The notes under the pieces: generated by a model
Told to the model about the DNA's origin: nothing
The model's input: the letters and a program-made list of their open reading frames with translations, nothing else
Databases searched by the model: none
From: a bacterium
Lineage (GTDB): Bacteria > Omnitrophota > Gorgyraeia > Zapsychrales > Zapsychraceae
DNA: 64,000 nt
Direction: 5' to 3'
NCBI GenBank assembly: GCA_030429765.1
Contig: JAUIER010000006.1
Location: forward strand, 107,418 to 171,417
Program-made: the position numbers and the translations under genes
Shown here: one piece after another, positions 57,701 through 64,000 of the stretch
Layout: each line of letters begins with the position of its first letter
Position numbering within the stretch: the stretch's first letter is position 1

Positions 57701-60700
57701 TGAGCCGCTTCAAATGTCAGCGTTCCGGCCGTAACAACCGTTTTATCCAGATGATGGAATGTCCACGATCCGCTTAATGACTGATCCGCTCCATCAAGAG
57801 TGAATGTTCCGTTCTGCGCGGTAAGACTGCCAGACGTCAGGTAGAGATTTCCTGCCACATTCACGTCATAGTTTCCAGATGCGTTGACATCCAACGTTCC
57901 GTTATTTAATCGCAACGTACCATCAACATCCAGGGCATCCTGTAACTCCCAACTCCCCCCGACACCGTTAAAGTCCACATGTGTAAACACCTGGGCATTG
58001 GTTGTAATCGTTTGACTGCCTGTGGCGTCGAATATAACCGTAGATGATCCAGCGGCAAACGATCCACTCACATCGATCACCCAATTGCCGCCGACTGTTA
58101 TATCAACATCATTAACATTCGCATCCAACTCTCCGTTTGAAATTCGTAGCGTCCCGTCCACATCAACCGCGTCGAGAAGAATCACACTATCGTTGCCGAG
58201 GGTACCTGTATTGTCGATGAATACGTTACCAAATGATTGGCCATTGGACGTAATCGATTGATCGGTTAATGTACTGTCAAACGCAACGGTAGACGTCCCC
58301 ATTGTGAATGAGCCGCCGGTATCCGTAAACCAGTTACCGGCAATTGTGATGTCCGCCATATTGGTTGCGGCATCTAAATGACCATCCGTAATGGTGAGTG
58401 TTCCGTCAATATCCAATGCGTCTGTAACGATAATGTCATCATTGCCGCCCGCGGCGGAGTTGTTAAGAATCAAATTATAGAACGATTGCCCCGAGGATGT
58501 GATGGTTTGGTCCAGCGCGCTCGAATCGAATGTGACCGTCGAATTTGTCCCCATATAGCCGCCGCCTGTCATGTCCCAATTACCGCTGATGGCTATCGAT
58601 GTTGTTCCATCATTACCGGCCGAGGCATCCAGCGTTCCATTCAAATCGAGCGTTCCATTGATATCAATCTCAAATCCATCGGTCGTCAACGTTTCGTTGG
58701 CATTGATTGTCAACGCGGAGGTGCTGACATCCGAAGCAAAAAACACGATACTGTCAACCACGACATTTCCTAAAGCAGTACCTGGATCCGTCGAGAGGGT
58801 CAACGTTCCATCCAATGTCAGATCGCCTGTCCCCGCCGTCCATGTACCGCCGGTTTTGGTGAATGCTCCCGCCACATTCACATCGGTATTGTTCGTTGAG
58901 AAGTCGATGATTCCATCGGCCATCGACAACGTTCCGTCGATGTCGATCAAGGCATTCGGCGTGATGGTTCCGGAGTGACCGGATTCGATCGTGATCCCGC
59001 CGACATTGAACAGCGCGTCCACCGTTGCGTTGTTAGAACAACTATCGGTAAAGACCGCGATATTTGTCGAGTTAGGAACACTCGCACCGCCACCCGATCC
59101 ACAGACCATTTCCATATCCGCCCAATTAGACGGATCACTGGTGTTACCACCTGGCGAGCCTACCCAGTACCGCGCGTTCTCAAAGATCCACTGCGGTGAT
59201 CCAGTGCCGTCGTCGTTACCGCCTCCGTTAATCGAGGAGAAGGCATTGATGTCATCGCCACTCGTTCCGATAATTTGTGAATCACTGACATTGACAAATG
59301 ATACAATCTCCATCTCGGCCACATCGATACTCCAACTCACACCCGGACTACTGGAAACCAACCCCAACAGATTCCCCATCGTCCCGCCAATCGTCAGACT
59401 ACCGTTGACCGTTGTTGTAGATCCAGATTCAAACGTCAATGTTCCCGCGGTCGTGACGGTTTTGTCAAAGTGATAGAAGGTCCAGGAACCGTTTAATGAT
59501 TGATCCGAACCGTCGAGTGTAAACGTACCATTCTGAGCCAATAATGAACCGCTCGTCAGATTCAGATTACCGAATACATTCACCCCAAAGTCACTCGCCG
59601 CGTTGACATCCAACGTTCCATTGTTGATTGATAATGATCCGTTAACATCTAACGCGTCTTGCAGCTCCCAGCTTCCGCCTGCGCCATTGAAGTTGACATG
59701 CGTGAATGATTGGGCATTCATGGTGATGGTCTGACTTGTCGTGGAGTCAAACGTTACAGTTGATGTTCCGGCATCAAATGATCCACTGGCCCCGATCGTC
59801 CAGTTTCCTCCAACACTGATATCAACGTCATTTGTATTCGCGTCCAGATCACCATCCGTAATCGTAAGCGTTCCATTGACATCCAGCCCGTCAAGCAACA
59901 CAATATCATCACTGCCCATCGTACCTGTATTGTTGACAACCAGATTGTAGAACGATTGTCCATTGCTGGAGAGACTCTGATCCATCGCCGTATTTTCAAA
60001 CGTTACGGTATTGTTACCCAGATCAAATGATCCCCCGGAATCTGTGATCCAACTTCCGAATATGGAAATGTCTACCGAATTGGTATTGGCGTCCAGATCC
60101 CCGTCCGTAATCGTCAACGTTCCGTTCACATCCAGCGCATCGGACAAGATAATGTCATCACTGCCGGCCGTCGCGGTGTTGTTGAGAATAACGTTATTAA
60201 ATGATTGTCCGGCCGAGGTGATGATTTGATCAGCTGATCCGGAATCGAACGTAACCGTCGTCGATGTCCCCGTAAATAATCCGCCGGTCATATCCCATCC
60301 GCCCGAGACATTGATCGATGTCGCACCATCGGTTCCGGCCGACGCATCCAATGTCCCATTCAAATCGAGTGTTCCGTTGATATCAAGTTCATAACCGTCA
60401 GCCAATAATGTTTCGGTTGTATTGACCGTCAAATCTCCCGTTCCAATATCCGACTGCAATGTAACCGGCGCCGCCACAATGGTATTTCCAAGATTGGTAC
60501 CGCCATTAACATTCACAGAGAGTGTTCCATCCAGTGTCAGATAACCTGTCCCTGCCGTCCAGGTTCCTCCCGTTTTAACAACGGATCCGGACAAGGTTAT
60601 GTTGGTGTTATTGGTTGAGAAATCTATCGTTCCATCGGCCATGGACAATGTACCGTCAATGTCCATCAACGCGTTCGGCGTGATCGTTCCCGTGTACCCA

Positions 60701-63700
60701 GACTCGATCGTAATACCAGCCACATTGAATAACGCGTCAACTGTCGCGCTATTGGTACAACTGTCGGTGAAGATAACCAGACTGCTTGAATCAGGGATGG
60801 TCGCTCCGCCGCCCGCGCCGCAACTCATCTCCATATTGGCCCAGTTAGCCGCGTCACTGGTATTTCCTCCTGGTGATCCCACCCAATAGCGGGCGCTTTC
60901 AAAAATCCATTGCGGCGATCCGGTGCCTTGGTCATTGCCACCACCGTCAATCGATGAGAAGGCCATAATGTCATCCCCGCTTGTGCCGACGACCTCTGAA
61001 TCAATCACATGGACATATAAGGCCGTTGAACTTTCCGCCACATCAATATTCCAATCCACTCCTGGTGTACTCGAAATCAGCCCTAACTCTTGTCCCATCT
61101 GACCAGCAAGAGTAAGTGACCCATTGACGCTGGTCGTGGAACCAGCTTCGAATGTTAGTGTGCCTGCCGTTGTCACCGTCTTATCAAAATTGTAGAACGT
61201 CCATGAACCATTCAACGATTGATCCGAACCATCAAGGGTGAATGTACCGTTCTGTGCAAGTAAACTTCCAGACGTAATGTTGAGATTGCCAAATACATTC
61301 ACCCCAAAGTCACTCGCCGCGTTGACATCCAACGTTCCATTGTTGATTGATAGTGACCCGTTAACATCTAACGCATCTTGCAGCTCCCAGCTTCCGCCTG
61401 TCCCATTGAAGTTGACGTGCGTGAATGATTGGGCATTGGTGGTGATGGTCTGACTTGTCGTCGAATCAAACGTCACCGTTGACGTTCCGGCATCAAACGA
61501 TCCGGCCCCGTCAATGATCCAGTTACCGCCTACAGCGATATCCTGATCATTGGTGTTCGCGTCCAGGTCTCCATCGATAACTCTAAGCGTTCCATCTACG
61601 TCAAGTGAATCAATCAACACAATGTCGTCATCCGGCGGGGCTCCGGAGTTATTGATCACCAAGCTATAGAATGATTGACCGTTGGATGTGATCGATTGAT
61701 CCGCTGCTGTGTTATCAAACGTAACCGTACTTGTTCCCGCATCGAACGATCCGCTCGCGCCGACCGTCCAGTTGCCGAATACATTGATCGATGCGGTGTT
61801 GGTATTGGCATCCAGATCCCCATCGGTAATCGTTAGAGTGCCATTGATGTCTAATGCGTCAGACAGGATAATGTCGTCACTGCCGGAAGCTGCCGTATTG
61901 TTTAGAACGATATTGTTAAATGACTGTCCAGATGATGTGATCGTTTGATCCGCGGATGTTGAATCAAACGTCACCGTGGTAGTAGCTCCCGTAAACAATC
62001 CACCGGTCATATCCCATCCACCTGAGACATTGATCGATGTATTCCCATCCGTTCCGGCCGAGGCATCCAGCGTCCCGTTAAGATCTAAAGTACCGTTGAC
62101 GTCTATCTCGTATCCATCCGTTGTAAGCGTATCATTGCTGTTGATGGATAGTGCAGTTGTCGTAATATCGGACGCAAAGGTCACATTGTTGTCGATGATC
62201 ACGTTGCCCAGAGCCGTTCCGCCATCGGTCGTTAGAACTAATGATCCGTCCAGCGTCAGATCACCTGATCCCGCTGTCCATGTTCCACCGGTTTTCGTGA
62301 ATGCTCCGGATACATTGACATTCGTGTTGTTCGTTGAAAAATCGATGGTTCCATCGGCCATCGACAATGTTCCATCGATGTCGATCAGGGCATTCGGCGT
62401 GATGGTTCCGGTATGGCCGGATTCAATCGTGATCCCGCCGACATTGAACAGCGCGTCCACTGTCGCGTTGTTAGAACAGCTATCGGTGAAGACCGCGACG
62501 TTGGTTGCATTTGGCACACTCGCGCCACCCCCGGATCCACAGGCCATTTCCATGTCCGCCCAGTTGTTCGGATCACTGGTGTTACCACCTGGGGAGCCCA
62601 CCCAGTACCGCGCGTTCTCAAAGATCCACTGCGGTGATCCGGTGCCATCATCATTACCGCCACCGTTGATGGACGAGAAGGCATTAATATCATGACCGCT
62701 CGTGCCGATGACCTGTGAATCAGAGACATTCACAAAACTCACCTCTTCCATCTCGGCCACATCGATATTCCATCCGACTCCCGGCGAACTTGAGACCAGT
62801 CCAAGCAGATTCCCCATCGTTCCGCCAATGGTCAGACTACCGTTGACCGTTGTCGTGGATCCGGATTCAAACGTCAATGTTCCCGCGGTCGTGACGGTTA
62901 TATCAAAATGATAGAAGGTCCAGGAACCGTTTAATGATTGATCAGACCCGTCGAGTGTAAACGTTCCATTTTGGGCTAATAATGAACCGCTCGTCAGATT
63001 CAAATTGCCGAATACATTCACCCCAAAGTTACTGGCGGCATTGACATCCAACATTCCGTTATTGAGTGATAAAGATCCATTCACGTCAAGCGCGTCTTGC
63101 AGCTCCCAACTTCCGCCTGCCCCAATGAAGTTGACGTGCGTAAATGATTGGGCATTCGTGGTGATGGTCTGACTTGTCGTGGAGTCAAACGTTACCGTTG
63201 ATGTTCCGGCATCAAACGACCCGGCGCCGTCAATGATCCAGTTACCGCCTACAGCGATATCCTGATCATTGGTGTTGGCGTCTAGGTCTCCATCGATAAC
63301 TCTAAGTGTTCCGTCTACGTCAAGTGTATCAACCAGCACAATGTCGTCATCCGGTGGTGCTCCAGAGTTATTGATCACCAGGCTGTAGAATGTTTGACCG
63401 TTGGACGTGATCAATTGATCCGCCGCTGTGTTATCGAAGGTTACCGTGCTGGTTCCCGCATCGAACGATCCGCTTGAACCAACCGTCCAGTCCCCGAATA
63501 AATTGATTAGCACGCCATTGGTATTGGCATCCAAATCACCATCGGCAATCGTCAAGTCGCCATTGATGTCCAGGTTATCAATCAGAATGATATCATCGCT
63601 ACCTGATGCAGCCGTGTTATTGATCACCACATTGGCAAAACTTTGTCCATTCGATGTGATCGATTGATCCGCCGCTGTGTTATCGAAGGTTACCGTGCTG

Positions 63701-64000
63701 GTTCCCGCATCGAACGATCCGCTCGCGCCGACCGTCCAGTTGCCGAATACATTGATCGATGCGGTATTGGTATTGGCATCCAGATCCCCATCGGTAACGG
63801 TTAATGTGCCATTGATGTCTAATGCATCAGACAGGATAATGTCGTCACTGCCGGAAGCTGCCGTATTGTTTAAAACGATATTGTTAAATGACTGTCCAGA
63901 TGATGTGATCGTTTGATCCGCGGATGTTGAATCAAACGTCACCGTGGTAGTAGCTCCCGTAAACAATCCACCGGTCATATCCCATCCACCTGAGACATTG
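51766..64000 (-). CDS. Giant secreted repeat protein 2, C-terminal part (5' end outside window)
   Basis: The frame is open through the right edge: the last bases read VSGGWDM, matching an internal repeat motif, so the true start is upstream. About 4,077 codons are visible. Short solenoid units (SADQTITSSGQSFNNIVLNN, then DALDINGTLTITDGDLDANT and INVFGNW..GASGSFDAGTST) are organised into five ~570-residue super-repeats, each marked by a RYWVGSPGGNTSD-type motif and a Cys pair (C.. and TDSCSNN). Further toward the C-terminus are a ~290-residue Gly-rich domain and unique segments (NDELCVGFESA, VVTVWAEDGDGNIAEID). It ends with DPCGCTVF and a short tail, without a recognisable anchor. Module sharing with giant 1 (DGYEIDINGTLDLNGTLDAS) indicates common ancestry. 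Confidence 0.92.
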   Translation of the reverse strand, partial: NVSGGWDMTGGLFTGATTTVTFDSTSADQTITSSGQSFNNIVLNNTAASGSDDIILSDALDINGTLTVTDGDLDANTNTASINVFGNWTVGASGSFDAGTSTVTFDNTAADQSITSNGQSFANVVINNTAASGSDDIILIDNLDINGDLTIADGDLDANTNGVLINLFGDWTVGSSGSFDAGTSTVTFDNTAADQLITSNGQTFYSLVINNSGAPPDDDIVLVDTLDVDGTLRVIDGDLDANTNDQDIAVGGNWIIDGAGSFDAGTSTVTFDSTTSQTITTNAQSFTHVNFIGAGGSWELQDALDVNGSLSLNNGMLDVNAASNFGVNVFGNLNLTSGSLLAQNGTFTLDGSDQSLNGSWTFYHFDITVTTAGTLTFESGSTTTVNGSLTIGGTMGNLLGLVSSSPGVGWNIDVAEMEEVSFVNVSDSQVIGTSGHDINAFSSINGGGNDDGTGSPQWIFENARYWVGSPGGNTSDPNNWADMEMACGSGGGASVPNATNVAVFTDSCSNNATVDALFNVGGITIESGHTGTITPNALIDIDGTLSMADGTIDFSTNNTNVNVSGAFTKTGGTWTAGSGDLTLDGSLVLTTDGGTALGNVIIDNNVTFASDITTTALSINSNDTLTTDGYEIDVNGTLDLNGTLDASAGTDGNTSINVSGGWDMTGGLFTGATTTVTFDSTSADQTITSSGQSFNNIVLNNTAASGSDDIILSDALDINGTLTITDGDLDANTNTASINVFGNWTVGASGSFDAGTSTVTFDNTAADQSITSNGQSFYSLVINNSGAPPDDDIVLIDSLDVDGTLRVIDGDLDANTNDQDIAVGGNWIIDGAGSFDAGTSTVTFDSTTSQTITTNAQSFTHVNFNGTGGSWELQDALDVNGSLSINNGTLDVNAASDFGVNVFGNLNITSGSLLAQNGTFTLDGSDQSLNGSWTFYNFDKTVTTAGTLTFEAGSTTSVNGSLTLAGQMGQELGLISSTPGVDWNIDVAESSTALYVHVIDSEVVGTSGDDIMAFSSIDGGGNDQGTGSPQWIFESARYWVGSPGGNTSDAANWANMEMSCGAGGGATIPDSSSLVIFTDSCTNSATVDALFNVAGITIESGYTGTITPNALMDIDGTLSMADGTIDFSTNNTNITLSGSVVKTGGTWTAGTGYLTLDGTLSVNVNGGTNLGNTIVAAPVTLQSDIGTGDLTVNTTETLLADGYELDINGTLDLNGTLDASAGTDGATSINVSGGWDMTGGLFTGTSTTVTFDSGSADQIITSAGQSFNNVILNNTATAGSDDIILSDALDVNGTLTITDGDLDANTNSVDISIFGSWITDSGGSFDLGNNTVTFENTAMDQSLSSNGQSFYNLVVNNTGTMGSDDIVLLDGLDVNGTLTITDGDLDANTNDVDISVGGNWTIGASGSFDAGTSTVTFDSTTSQTITMNAQSFTHVNFNGAGGSWELQDALDVNGSLSINNGTLDVNAASDFGVNVFGNLNLTSGSLLAQNGTFTLDGSDQSLNGSWTFYHFDKTVTTAGTLTFESGSTTTVNGSLTIGGTMGNLLGLVSSSPGVSWSIDVAEMEIVSFVNVSDSQIIGTSGDDINAFSSINGGGNDDGTGSPQWIFENARYWVGSPGGNTSDPSNWADMEMVCGSGGGASVPNSTNIAVFTDSCSNNATVDALFNVGGITIESGHSGTITPNALIDIDGTLSMADGIIDFSTNNTDVNVAGAFTKTGGTWTAGTGDLTLDGTLTLSTDPGTALGNVVVDSIVFFASDVSTSALTINANETLTTDGFEIDINGTLDLNGTLDASAGNDGTTSIAISGNWDMTGGGYMGTNSTVTFDSSALDQTITSSGQSFYNLILNNSAAGGNDDIIVTDALDIDGTLTITDGHLDAATNMADITIAGNWFTDTGGSFTMGTSTVAFDSTLTDQSITSNGQSFGNVFIDNTGTLGNDSVILLDAVDVDGTLRISNGELDANVNDVDITVGGNWVIDVSGSFAAGSSTVIFDATGSQTITTNAQVFTHVDFNGVGGSWELQDALDVDGTLRLNNGTLDVNASGNYDVNVAGNLYLTSGSLTAQNGTFTLDGADQSLSGSWTFHHLDKTVVTAGTLTFEAAQTYTVNGSLTFMGASGQLLGLVSSSAGLDWNIDVATGGETVNFVRVSDSEVVGSIGDDIAAASSINDGGNDDTDTSPQWIFTANRYWVGLPGGNTTDDANWAASESGCGVNGGASAPTAMNAVFFTDSCSNNANVNGTLQVESMLIESGHTGTITANALIDVEGTFTMNDGTVDLATNNTNVNVAGPFIKTGGTWTAGAGSLTLDGSLVMTTDGTTALGNVVVDSTVAFGSDINTAALTINSGDTLTTNGYEIDINGTLDLNGTLNATAGTDGNTSINVLGGWDMTGGVFTGVNTTVTFDGTGADQTIVTGGQSFHNLILNNTAASGSDDIILADALDVNGTLTISDGDLDANANNVAINVFRDWVVGSGSFDAGTSTVTFDNMSDDQRITSNGQSFYNLVLNNTGTLGSNDIILLDTLDVNGTLNVVDGDLDANAFDQNIRVGGNWIIDAAGSFDAGSSTVIFDGTSAQTITSNAQTFTSVDFNGTGGSWELQDALDVNGTLKLSQGTLDVNVSGNYDVNVAGNLSLTSGSLLARNGTFVLDGGDQQLNGSWTFYNFDKTVVTAGTLIFEAGQTYTIDNNLTMDGALGQLLGLVSSTPGVDWNIDVASGGQTVTYVNVSDSEVVGTAGDDITAMESVNGGGLDDAASSPQWVFASIRYWVGSAGGNTSDTANWSMSENACGVGGGASLPDSTVSVVFTNTCTNDTTIDSSLNVLSVLIESGHTGTITPNALLDVEGTFTMEDGTIDYSVNNTNTTLSGNLIKTGGTWTAGTGALTLDGTLSVNVNAGTNLGDIVVDAVSGGVVTFASDAGTGAIAIGGNDVLITDGYELDINGSLDINGTLNAASGTDGASTINIADDWDMNGGAFVNTGAVVIFDGASTVISDSQTFFDIQIGSASAGGIVITADDLNVAGNLTVNDGGSTTFDISNDTIVTTAGFDLGNLDTFTVTSSTVQFAGSGAQTVAADGQTFNVIESVNSSLSGVSFTEAFTTTNLVNRTAGSSMQFQQSLTFTITGTLDVAGALNSEVNIDSVNGSSQFTFDVATEQAVEYVRVANSNAATSDINANNSIDDGGNDTGTGSPQWVFVTPDGSIFTVEGTTSFTVPKNVTSITVKAWGGGGGGGAGGSSGVGGDGGGGGFSLATLTVTPEETLTLHVGGGGAGGTVTGNAGGGGAGGGRSEVLRGTTSLIVAAGGGGGGGGDDSSATAGGAGGPGGGTTGTAGSASSSAGGGGGGTAVAGGAAGTGGVTSGLAGALKVGGDGASNTGTGDGATGGTSNGGTAGAGISNFGGGGGGGSGLYGGGGGSSAANADAGGGGGGGGSAYLSGTATSTTAGSGTAAGNNSDGDYAGNAGQGGSGGAVSTNGTAGMKGRIVLNYVSGSVDVGGSSNLADGNLVKISVNDELCVGFESAITTGNWVIEDVPILSGDVVTVWAEDGDGNIAEIDEATSVTKYDGAGNISGMSLDRHVLTLGSNDNQSLTLTDLSLYDNGDDEDVMHLVTAGTMLFVDGADTYSDETLRILNGTSLIIGEGETIDSLNVDVEGTLTTSGTIQVVGDWDSTGGGMTELPGTVVFTGTYSQLLTAGTLAFNNLTIDKTGTLGSQDVVVMGTLDINGTFTLSAGIFDLDTNDPAMFVEGNFLLLSGTFLPGSSTITFDGDKIFRDDIVTNVGTIAIDPTTTLTTDFSCTSMTVLANDTLITDGYEIDCSNDITIAGTLDATGGTDGNTTIYLGGDWDSTGGLFTNTYSTVVFDGTMDQTITSAGVAFNNVHINNTGTSPNNDVLLADALSVDGSLHLIAGNLDVTSNDYAVSVRCDWRNVGGTFTPQNGTVNFVGDGVTQWFWGSSNFYHFVKQETSDDSKHSRLIFEAGSTQTIAGSLVLDGLDDDDRILIRSTDPLVTRFNLDVTAGDQFTDYLVVQDGEALSNDIYAASSSNQLNNDTEEASPHWIFYIDPNSDPCGCTVFTTLNLPFLGGEAFNHGDFP
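53575..54440 (-). other. Glycine-rich domain inside giant protein 2
   Basis: About 290 residues begin FTVPKNVTSITVKAWGGGG and run through repeated GGGGGAGG and GGGGGGSGLYGGGG stretches to GRIVLNYVSG. The lead-in FTVP..V..I.V.AWGGGGGG and exit GGSGG...GRIVL are typical of the Gly-rich domain found in bacterial surface proteins and in ALK/LTK-like proteins. It is a single insertion between solenoid repeats. The strand is locally very GC-rich compared with the rest of the gene. Confidence 0.8.
55700..62650 (-). repeat. ~1.7-kb super-repeats in giant gene 2
   Basis: The RYWVG motif recurs near 62,600, 60,890, 59,170, 57,450 and 55,730, spacings of about 1.71-1.73 kb. Between copies the same order recurs: Cys-containing N..W..ME..CG.GGG, TDSC or TNTC, GHTGTITPNAL, GTLSMADGTIDFSTNN, GGTWTAG, GYE.DINGTLDLNGTLDA, then two or three QSF...DALD units. 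Copies nearest the right edge are the most alike. Confidence 0.85.
61741..62037 (-). repeat. Near-identical segment repeated at 63,709-64,000
   Basis: This segment recurs 1,968 bp (656 codons) away at 63,709-64,000 with about half a dozen differences. The final ~125 bases are identical up to the window edge. Near-identity including silent sites implies very recent duplication or conversion, and the repeat probably continues beyond the edge. Confidence 0.85.

Overview
The window comes from a Gram-negative (outer-membrane) bacterium of about 50% GC. Every supported gene lies on the minus strand. Two giant, low-complexity surface-protein genes, a type III glutamine synthetase and generally PVC-like gene content suggest Candidatus Omnitrophota, a phylum known for giant ORFs. 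This placement is inference; no rRNA gene is present to test it.

Layout, left to right (transcription runs right to left). 1-4.8 kb: purF (5' part only), carB and carA, with a sigma70-type promoter before carA. 4.9-31.5 kb: one uninterrupted gene for an 8,846-residue secreted protein built from beta-solenoid repeats, seven LamG-like domains, one DUF2341-like segment and seven right-handed beta-helix modules ending in DIGADE. 31.5-32.5 kb: a tandem winged-helix regulator with a three-half-site palindromic operator, and a doubtful small ORF between it and the giant gene. 32.5-37 kb: a Gln-rich secreted protein, glpK and glpD, preceded by a TPR lipoprotein gene. 37-43.4 kb: gltD, gltB and a 72-residue Fis-type DNA-binding protein whose stop overlaps the gltB start. 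43.6-46 kb: nadE and a class I glutamine amidotransferase. 46-51.7 kb: the nitrogen-assimilation core, type III glnA, P-II (glnK), amtB and an outer-membrane barrel protein. 51.8 kb to the right edge: the C-terminal 4,077 codons of a second giant protein, whose 5' end lies outside the window.

The nitrogen genes form a coherent module. The barrel protein and AmtB would admit ammonium, P-II would sense nitrogen state, type III GlnA makes glutamine and GltBD makes glutamate. Five glutamine-consuming amidotransferases (PurF, CarA, GltB, NadE and the class I enzyme) lie in the same window.

The most interesting regulatory signal is in the two nitrogen leaders. Both the porin-amtB-glnK and the glnA transcripts start from near-identical TTGACA-N17-TATACT promoters. 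Both then pass through hairpins with hexanucleotide loops, mostly A1 and G4, whose 3' strands also form the 5' strands of intrinsic terminators. This is the architecture expected for ANTAR-protein antitermination. The amtB leader carries three successive hairpin/terminator units. No ANTAR protein is encoded in the window. A 63-nt, 29-bp hairpin follows glnA, and a seven-codon Gln-containing mini-ORF with a strong Shine-Dalgarno sequence sits between the porin and amtB.

The giant genes show in-frame, recent-looking internal duplications with periods of about 1.3 kb (giant 1) and 1.7 kb (giant 2), pointing to growth by tandem duplication and homogenisation.
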